DNA of 64,000 nucleotides from an uncultured Bacteroides sp. (GCA_944319875.1 CALUFR010000113.1:37772-101771), one strand, 5' to 3'; positions 37,714 to 48,454 are shown, counted from the first letter of the stretch. A program made the numbers and translations. Notes: a model not told the origin generated them from the sequence alone.

Positions 37714-37752
37714 AGAAAAGAGGGTGCTCTAAATTATATTAAAGCACCCTCC
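37714..37752 (-). terminator. Rho-independent terminator of the M23/LysM gene
   Basis: GAGGGTGCT (37,720-37,728) pairs with AGCACCCTC (37,743-37,751). On the minus strand TTTTCTTT follows. Confidence 0.88.
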
Positions 37753-37781
37753 TTCTATGAAGATTGTTTTACGTTTGTTGG

Positions 37782-38624
37782 TCATGAACAGCGCAGCACT
37801 TGGCCGGGACGCAACACAGATTTACGCGTCAGGTGGTTCAGACGGCACAATCTGCTGACGGAAGTACCCTGGCGGGCTGCTATGCGGGACAATGTATCTC
37901 CCTTCTTGACTTTGTAGAATACGGCCGCACCTTTCTTACTTTTCTCAAAGGTATAGGAGTCGGCCACAATGTCTTGCTTCTCAAAATCAAACATCTCCGC
38001 CGGATCGAGAGCCACGCCCAAAAAGCGCGTCTCAAAGTGGAGGTGAGAGCCGGTAGAGCGTCCCGTATTGCCTCCCAAGGCTATCGGGTCGCCGGCCTTG
38101 ACCAATTCGTCTACCTTCACCAGCTGCTTGGACAAATGGCCGTAAATGGTTTCCAGTCCGTTGTCGTGACGAATCACAAGATATTTGCCATATCCTTTGC
38201 GGCGCCCCTCATTGGCGACAATACGCACCCGGCCGTCAAATGCCGCACGTATCGTATCGCCGATGTAGACCTTGATGTCCAGGCCGTAATGGGCACGGCG
38301 GCGACGCGGACGATAGCCGAACACGTCGGTAATGCGCGTATGATCCGTAGGCATACAAAAACCGGTCAAATCAATCGTATATTTTTCAGGAAGGGTGACG
38401 TCACCATAGACATGTACTGACTTGGTGTTCCACGAAGGGTATATATCAAATGCCGGATACAAGGACTGTTCCGCCCGAATTTGTTTCTGCAATACCAACG
38501 AATCTACACTCTTCAGCTTTCTGTCGATCGGCGCCTGGCGGGCAATGAGGTCTTGCGAAAAGGCGTTTAAACTCGCCATTGCCGTGAGTGCACAAAAAAA
38601 CAATTTAATTCCCGTATAATTCAT
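37782..38624 (-). CDS. M23-family peptidase with C-terminal LysM
   Basis: The 280-residue secreted protein has a signal peptide (about 1-23). Its LytM/M23 domain (about 92-212) has HYGLDIKVY (about 113) and HLHFETRF (about 199-206) as metal ligands and TIYGHLSK between. A LysM (about 233-279) with YKVKKGDTLSRIAARQG binds glycan strands. It is probably a cell-wall endopeptidase. The gene has its own promoter and terminator. Confidence 0.9.
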   Translation of the reverse strand: MNYTGIKLFFCALTAMASLNAFSQDLIARQAPIDRKLKSVDSLVLQKQIRAEQSLYPAFDIYPSWNTKSVHVYGDVTLPEKYTIDLTGFCMPTDHTRITDVFGYRPRRRRAHYGLDIKVYIGDTIRAAFDGRVRIVANEGRRKGYGKYLVIRHDNGLETIYGHLSKQLVKVDELVKAGDPIALGGNTGRSTGSHLHFETRFLGVALDPAEMFDFEKQDIVADSYTFEKSKKGAAVFYKVKKGDTLSRIAARQGTSVSRLCRLNHLTRKSVLRPGQVLRCS

Positions 38625-38722
38625 TCCGTTTTCGTCATTTGTCTTTTATATCCGCCCGACAAACAGACTTTGTCTTTGCCCCGCCATCCAAGCCACACGG
38701 ATACATTTTTCAAAAATTGTCT

Positions 38723-38730
38723 CAAAGATA
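38723..38730 (-). promoter_or_regulatory. -7 box for the M23/LysM gene
   Basis: The reverse complement reads TATCTTTG, about 99 bases upstream of the start. Nothing else is clear in 38,625-38,885. Confidence 0.5.
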
Positions 38731-38885
38731 GCATTAATCTCTGAAACAATGCACCCTTAATTACGTATTTTTTTCTTTCATGCGAATAATCGCAGGCTTA
38801 ACACCACGGATAAAACACTGCTATACAGACGTTTAATAAAAATATGTTTTACAACATGTTTGTAAACGCCATTACACGACCCCAT

Positions 38886-40982
38886 TCAGCTGATGGCCGC
38901 CCAATTGACATTGCTTTTGCGCAATGCCTTCAACTGCTTCCACAATATTTCATTTTTCGGCAACGCTCCGCCGGGATCTTCATCCACAATCCGCTGTGCC
39001 ACTTCGCGCACATATTGCAGCAGCTGGCCGTCACGGGCAAGGTCTGCAATTTTCAGGTCAAAGGCCACACCGCTCTGCTGCGTTCCCTCCAGATCGCCCG
39101 GTCCCCGCAGCTTCAGGTCGGCCTCCGCTATCTCGAAACCGTCGTTTGTACGGACCATGATTTCCAATCGTTTGCGCGTATCCTCCGCCAATTTATAACC
39201 GGTCACCAAGATACAATAGGACTGGTCGGCTCCACGACCGACACGACCGCGCAACTGATGCAACTGGGACAAGCCGAAACGCTCGGCATTCTCTATAATC
39301 ATGACGGAAGCATTCGGCACGTTCACCCCTACCTCAATCACAGTGGTAGCAACCATAATCTGCGCCTCGCCCGATACAAACAATTGCATCTGCGCATCCT
39401 TTTCGGCCGGTTTCATCTTGCCATGCACCTTGCACACCCGGCAGTCGGGAAAAGCCTCGCACACATGCAGGTATCCTTCCTCCAGGTTTTTCAAGTCTAT
39501 CTTCTCACTTTCCTTTATCAACGGATAAACAATATAGACCTGCCTGCCTTCTACAATCTGCTTGCGGACAGACTGATACAGCGTCTCACGACGGTTGTCA
39601 AACTGATGGATGGTGGCAATCGGCTTTCGCCCGGGAGGCAGTTCGTCAATGACAGATACATCCAGGTCGCCATACAACGTCATGGCCAGGGTACGGGGAA
39701 TAGGAGTGGCCGTCATCACCAGCACATGAGGAGGCTGAACGTTCTTCGTCCACAAGCGGGCACGCTGAGCCACGCCAAAACGATGCTGCTCGTCAATGAC
39801 CACCAAGCCCAAAGAAGAGAAATTCACCGTATCCTCAATAACCGCATGAGTGCCTATCAGTATGTTCACCTCACCCGACAACAAATCTTCCAAGATAGCC
39901 TCCCTGCGCTTCCCCCGAATCGAGCCTGTCAACAGTTCCACCCGTACATCCATGCCGCACAGCAATTCGCGTATGGTCTCATAATGCTGGTTGGCCAGGA
40001 TCTCCGTTGGGGCCATCAGGCAAGCCTGATATCCGTTGTCCAGGGCGATAAGCATACTCATCAGGGCCACCAACGTCTTTCCGCTTCCTACATCCCCCTG
40101 CAACAGACGGTTCATCTGTCGCCCGGAGCCCAGGTCATGCCTTATCTCCTTGAGCACTCTCTTTTGAGCTCCCGTCAGTTCGAAAGGAAGATTACGGGTA
40201 TAAAAGGTATTGAATATTTCGCCGACACGGCTAAACACATAGCCGCTGTATTTCCGCTGACGGTCGCGGGCATAGCGCAAGATATTGAGCTGCACATAGA
40301 ACAGTTCTTCAAATTTCAACCTATACTGGGCCCTACGAAGCAAATCCGCGTTACCGGGGAAATGAATATTGACCAAGGCTTCCGTCAAGGGCATCAAATG
40401 ATGTTCCGTCAGGATTTCAGGAGAAAGGGTTTCGGGCAGAGGCTCATGAAGCTGGCGCACAAGCGTGCTCATCAGCTTTTCTATCGCGCTCGAATTCAGG
40501 AAAGAGCGCTTCATCTTTTCCGTCGTATTGTAGTAAGGGCGCAATCCCATCGAGTCCATCCTTACCTCCGAAACCGGATCCACATCGGGATGGGCGATGT
40601 TGATACGCCCGTTGAAGACAGTGGGACGGCCGAAGACGATGTATTCCTGATGAACCTTGTATTTCCCCACCAGGTATTTGATACCCTGAAACCAAACCAG
40701 ATCCACAAAGCCGGTGCCGTCCGTGAAATGGGCAATCAGCCTCCGTTGGCGCCCCTCACCGGCGACTTCAAAGCTACGGATCTCACCTTTCAGCTGGATA
40801 TAGGGCATTGTTCCGTCTAATTCACGGATGGAATAAATGCGGCTTCGATCCACATATTTATAAGGGAAATAATACAACAGGTCGTGCAACGTGTAAATGC
40901 CTGACTCTTTGCTCAATATCGCGGCACGTTGTGGCCCCACTCCGGGCAGGTATTTTATGTCTTGGGCAGCTAAATCGACCAT
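38886..40982 (-). CDS. recG: ATP-dependent DNA helicase RecG
   Basis: The 698-residue helicase remodels stalled replication forks and branched DNA. It has an N-terminal wedge/OB domain (about 60-150), Walker A GDVGSGKT (about 294), DEQH box VIDEQHRFG (about 395), [11 protein letters not shown] (motif III) and LRGRVGRG (motif VI, about 585). The length is typical. The recG start overlaps the ispD end by 13 bases at the end of the pdxJ-exbBD-tonB run. Confidence 0.95.
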   Translation of the reverse strand: MVDLAAQDIKYLPGVGPQRAAILSKESGIYTLHDLLYYFPYKYVDRSRIYSIRELDGTMPYIQLKGEIRSFEVAGEGRQRRLIAHFTDGTGFVDLVWFQGIKYLVGKYKVHQEYIVFGRPTVFNGRINIAHPDVDPVSEVRMDSMGLRPYYNTTEKMKRSFLNSSAIEKLMSTLVRQLHEPLPETLSPEILTEHHLMPLTEALVNIHFPGNADLLRRAQYRLKFEELFYVQLNILRYARDRQRKYSGYVFSRVGEIFNTFYTRNLPFELTGAQKRVLKEIRHDLGSGRQMNRLLQGDVGSGKTLVALMSMLIALDNGYQACLMAPTEILANQHYETIRELLCGMDVRVELLTGSIRGKRREAILEDLLSGEVNILIGTHAVIEDTVNFSSLGLVVIDEQHRFGVAQRARLWTKNVQPPHVLVMTATPIPRTLAMTLYGDLDVSVIDELPPGRKPIATIHQFDNRRETLYQSVRKQIVEGRQVYIVYPLIKESEKIDLKNLEEGYLHVCEAFPDCRVCKVHGKMKPAEKDAQMQLFVSGEAQIMVATTVIEVGVNVPNASVMIIENAERFGLSQLHQLRGRVGRGADQSYCILVTGYKLAEDTRKRLEIMVRTNDGFEIAEADLKLRGPGDLEGTQQSGVAFDLKIADLARDGQLLQYVREVAQRIVDEDPGGALPKNEILWKQLKALRKSNVNWAAIS

Positions 40983-41644
40983 CCTTCCAACAGAACTGAA
41001 GCCATCTTCAAATCAAAAGGCGTAGTTATCTTGATGTTTTCCCGACAGCCCTCCACCAAGGACACAGGTACTCCCATCGCTTCTACCACCGAAGCATCGT
41101 CTGTAAACTGGGGCACATACGGTTGTTCATAAGCCTGCTTCAACAAGGCGGCATCGAACACCTGCGGTGTCTGCACCAACCGATACTCATCCCGAGGAAC
41201 CGTAACACTTCCCCCATTTTGCAGGTGTCTCACCGTCTCGACCACACCGACACAGGGCACGACCGCCCGTTTTTGTAATGCCTCCGCATAACAGCGCCGG
41301 ATGACTTCGGGCGAGACAAAGGGCCGTACGCCATCATGTACCCCCACCAAGGCCGGAGCCTCTACCAGACTTAGACCGTTCTTGACCGAATGGTAACGGG
41401 TTTCTCCGCCATCGGCAATCTGAAGAGGACGGTCAAAGGAGTGCTTCCTGCACAAATCCTGCCAGAAGGCCTGCTGATCGCGAGGAAGCACCAATATGAT
41501 CCGCATGTCCCGGTTGTAAGCATAAAAGGCGTCTATGGTATGCATCAGAATGGGCTTCCCGCCTATCGGCAGGAACTGTTTGGGCAAATCCGCCCCCATG
41601 CGCAAACCTTTGCCTCCGGCTACAATCAGAACATACTGCATCAT
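40970..41644 (-). CDS. ispD: 2-C-methyl-D-erythritol 4-phosphate cytidylyltransferase IspD
   Basis: The 224-residue protein transfers CMP to MEP in isoprenoid synthesis. The CTP-binding loop is [10 protein letters not shown] (about 8-17). HDGVRPFV (about 105) and [11 protein letters not shown] (about 176) complete the active site. A second ATG one codon downstream is equally possible as start. Confidence 0.94.
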   Translation of the reverse strand: MMQYVLIVAGGKGLRMGADLPKQFLPIGGKPILMHTIDAFYAYNRDMRIILVLPRDQQAFWQDLCRKHSFDRPLQIADGGETRYHSVKNGLSLVEAPALVGVHDGVRPFVSPEVIRRCYAEALQKRAVVPCVGVVETVRHLQNGGSVTVPRDEYRLVQTPQVFDAALLKQAYEQPYVPQFTDDASVVEAMGVPVSLVEGCRENIKITTPFDLKMASVLLEGWSI

Positions 41645-41653
41645 ATACCTTAA

Positions 41654-42211
41654 TTATTTTGTCAGACACATGGCACTCTTCAGTTCCTTCACCTTCTCCT
41701 TACCACAAAGGTGTTCCACCAGTGCCAAAGCAAATTCAACCGCAGCGCCCGGACCTTTACCGGTTATGAAATTACCGTCCTTTTCCACCATGGCGCCTGT
41801 ATATTCAGCTCCTTCCAGGTATTTGTCAAAACCAGGATAACAGGTGGCTTTCTTGCCTTTCAGCAGCCCCAGATTGCCCAGTACCATAGGAGCGGCACAG
41901 ATAGCGGCAATGGACCTGTTTTCAGCGGCCTGCTTCAACAGTGCCCGGCGCAGATCCTCACACTCATTCAGCGTTGTAGCTCCGGGCAGTCCACCGGGTA
42001 AAACAAGCATCTCTGCGTCATAAAAATCACAGTTCACGATGTTTTTGTCACACAACACAGGAATCTCATGCGCACCTTTGACAATCTCGTCAGGTGTCAC
42101 CGACACCATCGCCACATTTACACCGGCACGTTTCAGAACATCCACTGCTGCAAAGGCTTCCAATTCTTCAAAACCGTCTGCAAAAAAGACATAAACAGTT
42201 CCCATAGTCAA
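41654..42211 (-). CDS. DJ-1/PfpI-family protein
   Basis: The 185-residue cytosolic protein has the DJ-1 fold signatures: FADGFEELEAFA near the start with the conserved glutamate (about 16), LVLPGG (about 71-75) and the nucleophile elbow AAICAAP with the cysteine (about 105). It resembles YajL and DJ-1 (protein quality control, glyoxal defence). It sits between tonB and ispD, 9 bases from each. Confidence 0.87.
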   Translation of the reverse strand: MTMGTVYVFFADGFEELEAFAAVDVLKRAGVNVAMVSVTPDEIVKGAHEIPVLCDKNIVNCDFYDAEMLVLPGGLPGATTLNECEDLRRALLKQAAENRSIAAICAAPMVLGNLGLLKGKKATCYPGFDKYLEGAEYTGAMVEKDGNFITGKGPGAAVEFALALVEHLCGKEKVKELKSAMCLTK

Positions 42212-42219
42212 GTTCTCCT

Positions 42220-43035
42220 TTATTTCAAGTTAAAATAATATGTTATAGTTCCCGATTGATTGTTCAATCCGTCGACCGCATTAAAACGAGCTTTCCTCGC
42301 CGCATCCTCAGCCGCCTTACGCAAAGCCGAATTGACGGTATTGGTCTTCAGGTTGATACTGGTGGCTATCACCTGTCCGGCCGGATTTACGGTAATGTTT
42401 ACCACGACCATGCCTTCGTCCTGCACATTATAGACAGGCTTAGGCAAGCCTCCCGCACCGATGGAGCGTCCGTTCAAGCTGAATGTACCGTAGCCACCAA
42501 CTCCGGTCGCGGCACCTTCGGGCGCATTGCCCGCAGGGCTTCCCTGAATACCTGTACCTTCAGCGTTTCCCTTACTACCCATCTGCGCGCCTTTTCCGAA
42601 AGCACCCGCCACCTTGCGGCGGGCGGCCTCCTCGGCCTCCTTGCGTTCACGCTCCGCCTTCGCCTCAGCCAGTCTGCGCGCTTCTTCGGCTTTCTCGGCT
42701 TCCGTCTTCTCGGGCTTCTTCGTTTCCACTTCTTCCGGAGATTTCGTTTCGGGCTTCAAAGCGACCGTTTCTTCCAGGTTCTGCGTCATGATTTCCTGTT
42801 CTACGCTTTCTTTCGACAAAGGCTCCGTTTCGCCAGGCATTACATCCACTTCCACCAAAGAAGGATCTGCGGTTCCTCCTGCCTCGGGCACTTCACCCAG
42901 CATCACAGGCATACCTTCTTCTTCGGCAGGAGCCGGCACAATAAACCCGGCTACTATCAAAAAGACAATCAGGGCGACGTGTACCAACAGTGCCCCGCCC
43001 ATGCCTATGTATTTACCTTTTTCCTTTTGAGTCAC
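42220..43035 (-). CDS. TonB-family energy transducer
   Basis: The 271-residue protein has one N-terminal membrane helix (about 14-33). A long, highly charged K/E/A-rich periplasmic region (about 60-150) follows, then a short G-rich linker and a C-terminal TonB domain (about 180-271). With ExbB and ExbD just upstream on the same strand, it carries proton-motive energy to TonB-dependent (SusC-like) outer-membrane transporters. Confidence 0.88.
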   Translation of the reverse strand: MTQKEKGKYIGMGGALLVHVALIVFLIVAGFIVPAPAEEEGMPVMLGEVPEAGGTADPSLVEVDVMPGETEPLSKESVEQEIMTQNLEETVALKPETKSPEEVETKKPEKTEAEKAEEARRLAEAKAERERKEAEEAARRKVAGAFGKGAQMGSKGNAEGTGIQGSPAGNAPEGAATGVGGYGTFSLNGRSIGAGGLPKPVYNVQDEGMVVVNITVNPAGQVIATSINLKTNTVNSALRKAAEDAARKARFNAVDGLNNQSGTITYYFNLK

Positions 43036-43081
43036 AGCCTGAATTTATTTGTTTTACATTCAAAACGTCCATCCGTCCCCC

Positions 43082-43495
43082 TCATTTTCCGTCAGGCGGA
43101 CGGGTGGCCAGCACCATCTTAAAGTGATTTTCATTCGCAATGTTCAGTACTTTCACAATCTCCCGATAAGGGACTGTTTCGTCAGCATACAGCGCCACAT
43201 ACATCTCCGGCTCTCTTTCCGCACACTGCTGCAAGAAGGGAGTCAGTTCCTCCAACGTAATGGGCTGCTCCTTTTCGTTGCCAAAAGCGGCATAGAAGTT
43301 CAAATCCTTGTCTATGATCACACGCGTCAAGGGCTTGGCGGAGGTCTGCTGCTTGCCTTGCGGCAACAGTACCTTAATCGCGTTGGGCGAAACGACCGTC
43401 GATGTAATCATGAAGAAAATCAACAGCAGGAATATCACGTCCGTCATGGACGCCATACTGAAATTGGGCGATATTTTGGCTCTACGCTTCAGCAT
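43082..43495 (-). CDS. exbD: ExbD/TolR-family biopolymer transport protein
   Basis: The 137-residue protein has a single membrane helix (about 15-35) with the conserved aspartate in SMTDVIFLLLIFFM (about residue 18), the proton-path residue of the motor, and a periplasmic domain. It overlaps exbB by 7 bases. Confidence 0.92.
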   Translation of the reverse strand: MLKRRAKISPNFSMASMTDVIFLLLIFFMITSTVVSPNAIKVLLPQGKQQTSAKPLTRVIIDKDLNFYAAFGNEKEQPITLEELTPFLQQCAEREPEMYVALYADETVPYREIVKVLNIANENHFKMVLATRPPDGK

Positions 43496-44214
43496 GGCTC
43501 ATTCAATAAATCCATGAAAGCCATTGTCTTGGCTTCCATCTTATTCACCACTCCATCGACCAGCGTCACCAGATAGTTATAGGCAAACATGGCGATGATA
43601 CCCACAATCAGACCTCCGACCGTAGTGATCATGGCCTCGTATATACCTCCGGAAAGCAACGTGATGTCGATGTTGTTTCCGGCGTTTGCCATCTCAAAGA
43701 AAGCACGCACCATGCCGGTCACTGTGCCCAGGAAGCCAATCATCGGCGCTCCGCCTGCAATGGTGGCCATGATGGTCAGTCCCTTCTCGAGCTTGGCTAC
43801 TTCAATGTTTCCCACATTCTCGATGGCCGCCTGCACATCACTGACGGGCCGTCCCAGGCGGCTGATTCCTTTCTCAATCATGCGGGCCGAGGGCGTATTC
43901 ACGTTACGGCAATAAGACAGGGCGGCTTTGATTTCCCCTGCCAGGATATAATCCTTTATCTTATCCATGAACATCGGATCTTCCTTACCCGCCTTACGGA
44001 TGACATAATTCCGCTCGAACAAAATATAGAAACACAGCAGCGAGAGCAAGCCCAGCACAATCATAATCCAGCCGCCTTTCACCGCCATACTCCACAAACT
44101 CATCTCTTCCGGACCTGTCACCGGGGTCAAAACCGGATTGGCGCCCGCTATAGAGTCAGCCATTGCCGGAGCCACTTGGGCCAATAATAACATTACATTC
44201 ATTAATGAAGACAT
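43489..44214 (-). CDS. exbB: MotA/TolQ/ExbB proton channel protein
   Basis: The 241-residue inner-membrane protein has an N-terminal hydrophobic segment, a membrane segment at about 45-65, a cytoplasmic loop and two further segments (about 150-230). The conserved core is [17 protein letters not shown] (about 155-171) and the [16 protein letters not shown] segment. With ExbD and TonB it forms the energy-transducing motor. Its start overlaps pdxJ by 13 bases. Confidence 0.92.
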   Translation of the reverse strand: MSSLMNVMLLLAQVAPAMADSIAGANPVLTPVTGPEEMSLWSMAVKGGWIMIVLGLLSLLCFYILFERNYVIRKAGKEDPMFMDKIKDYILAGEIKAALSYCRNVNTPSARMIEKGISRLGRPVSDVQAAIENVGNIEVAKLEKGLTIMATIAGGAPMIGFLGTVTGMVRAFFEMANAGNNIDITLLSGGIYEAMITTVGGLIVGIIAMFAYNYLVTLVDGVVNKMEAKTMAFMDLLNEPC

Positions 44215-44915
44215 TTTTTATATTCTTGAATGGTACGCTGTAAGCCCAAGTAGAGCGCATCACTGATCAATGCATGCCCTATCGACACCTCGTCCAGCCA
44301 AGGGATGTTTTGATAAAAGTAATTCAGATTCACCAAACTGAGGTCATGACCGGCATTCAAGCCAAGCCCCAAGCTTCGGGCCGCCTTGGCCGCCTCCACA
44401 AAGGGAGCGACCGCCTCTTCCTTATTTTTGTCATAGCCGGAAGCGTATGGTTCCGTGTATAGCTCAACACGATCGGCCCCTGCCTTAGCGGCATATTCGA
44501 TCATCTCCACATCGGTGGACACAAATACAGAGGTGCGAATGCCTGCTTTGTTGAAGCGGTCGAGCACCTCGCTGAGGAAATTCAGGTTTGTTTTTGTGTC
44601 CCAGCCGGCATTCGACGTCAATTGTGTCGGGCTGTCGGGCACCAGGGTCACCTGATGGGGTTTCACCTTCAGCACCAAGTCTATGAACTCCGGCGCAGGA
44701 TAACCTTCTATATTAAACTCCGTGCGCAACAGCGGACGCAAGTCATAGACATCTTTTTTACGGATATGACGTTCGTCCGGACGCGGATGAACCGTAATGC
44801 CGTCCGCACCGAAATCTTCGCAATCAAGCGCCACCTTCACAACATCCGGGACATTGCCTCCGCGCGCGTTTCGCAAAGTTGCCACCTTGTTTATATTTAC
44901 ACTTAATTTAGTCAT
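44202..44915 (-). CDS. pdxJ: Pyridoxine 5'-phosphate synthase PdxJ
   Basis: The 237-residue TIM barrel makes pyridoxine phosphate from 1-deoxyxylulose phosphate and amino-acetone phosphate. Family motifs are [17 protein letters not shown] (about 4-20), [12 protein letters not shown] (about 41-52) and LNAGHDLSL (about 188-196). The ATG at 44,913-44,915 matches the usual start. It heads the pdxJ-exbB-exbD-tonB-DJ-1-ispD-recG run. Confidence 0.95.
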   Translation of the reverse strand: MTKLSVNINKVATLRNARGGNVPDVVKVALDCEDFGADGITVHPRPDERHIRKKDVYDLRPLLRTEFNIEGYPAPEFIDLVLKVKPHQVTLVPDSPTQLTSNAGWDTKTNLNFLSEVLDRFNKAGIRTSVFVSTDVEMIEYAAKAGADRVELYTEPYASGYDKNKEEAVAPFVEAAKAARSLGLGLNAGHDLSLVNLNYFYQNIPWLDEVSIGHALISDALYLGLQRTIQEYKKCLH

Positions 44916-44936
44916 AATTTCAACGTTAGGTCGGGG

Positions 44937-44944
44937 CAAAAGTA
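44937..44944 (-). promoter_or_regulatory. -7 box for pdxJ and the downstream run
   Basis: The reverse complement reads TACTTTTG, 22 bases upstream of pdxJ. No good -33 box is seen. A weaker plus-strand CATCTTTG at 44,988-44,995 lies before nadK. Confidence 0.5.
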
Positions 44945-45021
44945 CAAATAATAGTCATAAGTTAACAGGAATATTATAAAAAAATAGCATCTTTGCAAAG
45001 CTAATAACAAAAATCAGCCGT

Positions 45022-45891
45022 ATGAAATTTGCCATATTCGGAAACATCTATCAAGCCAAGAAATCCTCGTGTGCCGAACGTCTGTTCAAGCTTCTTGCCC
45101 GACGCGATGCCCAAATCTGCGTCTGCCGGGAGTTTTACAGCTTTCTGACAGAAAGTCTCCACCTGACGCTTCCGCCTGTCGAACTGTTCGACCATGACAA
45201 GTTCGACGCGGACATCGTCATCAGCCTTGGAGGCGACGGCACTTTTCTCCAAGCGGCCAGCCGGGTAGGCAAAAAGAACATTCCCATATTAGGTATCAAC
45301 ACCGGCCGATTGGGCTTTTTGGCCGACATCTCGCCCGACGAGATGGAAAGCACCCTCGAAGACATCTACAACCATCATTATACAACCGAGGAACGCAGCA
45401 TGCTCCAGCTGACCTGCGACGACAAAAACCTGATGCGCTGCCCCTATGCGCTCAACGAAATCGCCGTGCTCAAGCGTGACAGTTCGTCCATGATCAGCAT
45501 CCACACGGCCATCAACGGCGCACCGCTCACCACTTATCAGGCCGACGGACTGATTATCGCCACCCCAACCGGCTCTACCGCCTATTCGCTCAGCGTGGGA
45601 GGCCCCATCATCGTGCCCCACAGCAAAACCATCGCCATCACCCCCGTGGCACCCCACAGCCTCAACATGCGTCCCATCGTCATCTGTGACGACTGGACCA
45701 TCACCCTCGACGTGGAAAGCCGCAGCCACAACTTCCTCGTGGCCATTGACGGACGCAGCGAATCGTGCGCCGAGAACACCCGACTGACCATCTCACGCGC
45801 CGACTACACCATCAAGGTTGTCAAAAGGTTCAACCATATTTTCTTCAACACGCTGCGTAATAAAATGATGTGGGGGGCGGATGTCAGATAA
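45022..45891 (+). CDS. nadK: NAD kinase
   Basis: The 289-residue enzyme phosphorylates NAD to NADP. The ATP/NAD loop is [11 protein letters not shown] (about 56-66, with the GGDG motif). The second signature [15 protein letters not shown] (about 179-193) and the typical N-terminal and C-terminal beta segments are present. Length is standard. Confidence 0.95.
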   Translation: MKFAIFGNIYQAKKSSCAERLFKLLARRDAQICVCREFYSFLTESLHLTLPPVELFDHDKFDADIVISLGGDGTFLQAASRVGKKNIPILGINTGRLGFLADISPDEMESTLEDIYNHHYTTEERSMLQLTCDDKNLMRCPYALNEIAVLKRDSSSMISIHTAINGAPLTTYQADGLIIATPTGSTAYSLSVGGPIIVPHSKTIAITPVAPHSLNMRPIVICDDWTITLDVESRSHNFLVAIDGRSESCAENTRLTISRADYTIKVVKRFNHIFFNTLRNKMMWGADVR

Positions 45892-45943
45892 TCCTCTTTC
45901 CAAAAAAGCGCGACACAGGCTCCTTTATATAGAATAAATTTTC

Positions 45944-45951
45944 TACTTTTG
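45944..45951 (+). promoter_or_regulatory. -7 box of the tsaC-like gene
   Basis: TACTTTTG matches TAnnTTTG. It places the transcript start near 45,958, which rules out the ATG at 45,953 and favours the ATG at 45,983. Confidence 0.6.
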
Positions 45952-45982
45952 CATGTTATTCACTAAAAACGAACGAAGAGAC

Positions 45983-46546
45983 ATGAACGAAGAGATAAAA
46001 AAGGCCTGCCAGGTGATGCGGGAAGGAGGCGTGATACTATACCCCACAGACACCATCTGGGGAATTGGTTGCGACGCCACCAATGAAGAGGCCGTACGCC
46101 GTGTGTACGAAATCAAGCAACGGGCCGACAGCAAAGCCACGCTGGTGCTGGTGGACTCGGCCGTCAAGGTGGACTTCTATGTGCAGGACGTGCCCGAAGT
46201 GGCCTGGGATCTCATCGAACTGGCGGACAAGCCACTGACCATCATCTATTCGGGCGCACGTAACCTGGCGCCCAACCTCCTGGCCGAAGACGGCAGCGTG
46301 GGCATCCGCGTGACGAACGAAGCCTTCTCCAAGCGCCTGTGCCAGCAGTTCCGCAAAGCCATCGTGTCGACCTCGGCCAACGTCAGCGGACAACCTTCAC
46401 CGCAGAACTTCAGCGAAATCAGCCCGGAAATCAAGGAGGCTGTAGATTATATTGTCAATTACCGCCGCGAGGAAACCGACAAGGCCAAACCGTCAAGCAT
46501 CATCAAGCTGGACAAAGGCGGCGTCATCCAAATCATCAGACCGTAA
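45983..46546 (+). CDS. L-threonylcarbamoyladenylate synthase (TsaC/Sua5 family)
   Basis: The 187-residue protein is needed for the t6A37 modification of ANN-decoding tRNAs. Family marks are GGVILYPTDTIWGIGCDA (about 14-31), KQRADSKATLVL-like binding motifs, LAEDGSVGIRVT (about 107-118) and VSTSANVSGQ (about 133-142). There is no Sua5 C-terminal domain, so it is the short TsaC/YciO form. Start is 45,983 from promoter position. Confidence 0.92.
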   Translation: MNEEIKKACQVMREGGVILYPTDTIWGIGCDATNEEAVRRVYEIKQRADSKATLVLVDSAVKVDFYVQDVPEVAWDLIELADKPLTIIYSGARNLAPNLLAEDGSVGIRVTNEAFSKRLCQQFRKAIVSTSANVSGQPSPQNFSEISPEIKEAVDYIVNYRREETDKAKPSSIIKLDKGGVIQIIRP

Positions 46547-46550
46547 AGCC

Positions 46551-48341
46551 ATGAAAGGGGAACGGAAAAGCCTGTTGCAACGTTTTCTTGTCTGGCGCGA
46601 GAAGAACATCAAGGAGAAACGGTTCATCCTGATTCTCAGCTTCTTGGTCGGTATATTCACCGCCCTGGCCGCCCTGATATTGAAGTTTCTGATACACTGG
46701 ATACAGAATTTCCTGACGGAGAACTTCAACACGACGGAAGCCAACTACCTCTACTTGGTCTACCCCGTGGTCGGCATCTTCCTGACAGGACTGTTCGTCC
46801 GTCACATCGTAAAAGATGACATCAGCCACGGTGTGACGCGCATACTCTACGCCATCTCGCGACGCCAGGGGCGCATCAAGCGCCACAACACTTGGTCGTC
46901 CATCATCGCCAGCTCCATCACCATCGGTTTCGGAGGATCGGTCGGTGCCGAGGCGCCCATCGTGCTGACGGGATCGGCCATCGGTTCTAATCTGGGCAGT
47001 CTCTTCAAGATGGAACACCGCACACTGATGCTGCTGATAGGATGTGGTGCGGCTGGAGCGGTGGCCGGCATCTTCAAAGCCCCCATCGCCGGATTGGTGT
47101 TCACGCTGGAGGTACTGATGATAGACCTTACCATGTCGTCATTACTACCTCTGTTAATATCGGCAGTAACGGCGGCCACGCTCTCTTACGTCGTGACGGG
47201 ACAGGAAGCCATGTTCCGCTTCCACTTGGACCAGCCCTTCGAGCTGAACCGCATCCCCTACGTCATCATGCTGGGCATCTTCTGCGGACTGGTGTCCCTC
47301 TACTTCACGCGAGCCATGAACTCGGTAGAGGGACTGTTCGGACGCCTGCGCACGCCCTACAAGAAATTGGCCGTGGGTGGTGCCATGCTGAGCATCCTCA
47401 TCTTCCTCTTCCCGCCTCTCTATGGTGAAGGATACGAGACCATCGAGCTGCTGCTGAACGGCACGACCAATGCCGAATGGGACACGGTGATGAACAACTC
47501 CCTCTTCTATGGCCATGGCAACCTGTTGCTTGTCTATCTGGTACTTATCATCCTCTTCAAGGTATTCGCCTCGAGCGCCACCAACGGAGGTGGAGGCTGT
47601 GGCGGTATCTTCGCTCCTTCGCTTTACTTAGGCTGCATCGCGGGCTTCGTATTCTCGCATTTCAGCAACGAATTCGAGGTGACGACCCAGCTCACCGAGA
47701 AGAACTTCGCCCTGATGGGTATGGCGGGTGTGATGAGCGGCGTGATGCACGCCCCGCTGACGGGTGTCTTCCTCATTGCCGAACTGACGGGAGGCTACGA
47801 CCTGTTCCTGCCGCTGATGATTGTGTCCGTCAGCTCCTACCTCACCATCATTGTCTTTGAGCCCCACAGCATCTACTCCATGCGCCTGGCCAAGAAAGGC
47901 GAACTGCTGACCCACCACAAGGACAAGGCAGTACTGACCCTGATGAAGGTGGAGAATGTAGTGGAGAAAAACTTTATCTGCGTCCACCCCGAGATGGACC
48001 TGGGCGAGATGGTGCGGGCTATCTCCCAGTCGAAGCGCAACATCTTCCCCGTCACCGACCAGGAAGGTAAGCTGCTGGGCATCGTCCAGCTGGACGACAT
48101 CCGCAACATCATGTTCCGCCAAGAACTGTACCACCGCTTCACGGTAAACAAGTTCATGACCTCGGCACCCGGCCGCCTCTACGACACGGACAGCATGGAG
48201 CAGGTGATGCAGACCTTTGACGACACCAAAGCCTGGAACCTGCCCGTCGTCGACCAAGAAGGCAAGTACCTGGGCTTCGTCTCGAAGTCGAAAATATTCA
48301 ATGCGTACCGTGAAGTGCTGGTGCACTTCTCGGACGAATAA
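46551..48341 (+). CDS. ClC-family chloride channel/transporter with CBS pair
   Basis: The 596-residue protein has a ClC membrane domain (about 20-430). It carries GSVGAEAP (about 129-136) with the external gating glutamate, FKAPIAGLVFTLEVL (about 175-189) and GGIFAPSLYLG (about 349-359). A C-terminal CBS pair follows (about 455-590). At the position of the internal proton-glutamate of E. coli ClC (second E of IIEEM) it has V (TLEVL), suggesting uncoupled or altered transport. It starts 4 bases after the tsaC-like gene. Confidence 0.9.
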   Translation: MKGERKSLLQRFLVWREKNIKEKRFILILSFLVGIFTALAALILKFLIHWIQNFLTENFNTTEANYLYLVYPVVGIFLTGLFVRHIVKDDISHGVTRILYAISRRQGRIKRHNTWSSIIASSITIGFGGSVGAEAPIVLTGSAIGSNLGSLFKMEHRTLMLLIGCGAAGAVAGIFKAPIAGLVFTLEVLMIDLTMSSLLPLLISAVTAATLSYVVTGQEAMFRFHLDQPFELNRIPYVIMLGIFCGLVSLYFTRAMNSVEGLFGRLRTPYKKLAVGGAMLSILIFLFPPLYGEGYETIELLLNGTTNAEWDTVMNNSLFYGHGNLLLVYLVLIILFKVFASSATNGGGGCGGIFAPSLYLGCIAGFVFSHFSNEFEVTTQLTEKNFALMGMAGVMSGVMHAPLTGVFLIAELTGGYDLFLPLMIVSVSSYLTIIVFEPHSIYSMRLAKKGELLTHHKDKAVLTLMKVENVVEKNFICVHPEMDLGEMVRAISQSKRNIFPVTDQEGKLLGIVQLDDIRNIMFRQELYHRFTVNKFMTSAPGRLYDTDSMEQVMQTFDDTKAWNLPVVDQEGKYLGFVSKSKIFNAYREVLVHFSDE

Positions 48342-48350
48342 GGAAAATTC

Positions 48351-48381
48351 TTTGACGATAAAGAAGAATTGCCTACCTTTG
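48351..48381 (+). promoter_or_regulatory. Consensus promoter of fmt-rpe-comEC
   Basis: TTTG (48,351-48,354), a 19-base spacer and TACCTTTG (48,374-48,381) form a full match to the Bacteroides -33/-7 consensus, 74 bases upstream of fmt. Confidence 0.8.
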
Positions 48382-48454
48382 CCGATAACTAAGGGGGTAT
48401 GTCAAAATGGGAAAAACTTGCATCGCGACACACCCTCCAAATTTTTTTTACGAA

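Noticed and set aside
38844-40820. 658-codon plus-strand open frame opposite recG
   Set aside because: It mirrors recG, which has complete helicase motifs; the antisense product has no recognisable domain.
45953-45982. ATG at 45,953 as the start of the tsaC-like gene
   Set aside because: It lies only two bases after the -7 box, ahead of the predicted transcript start.
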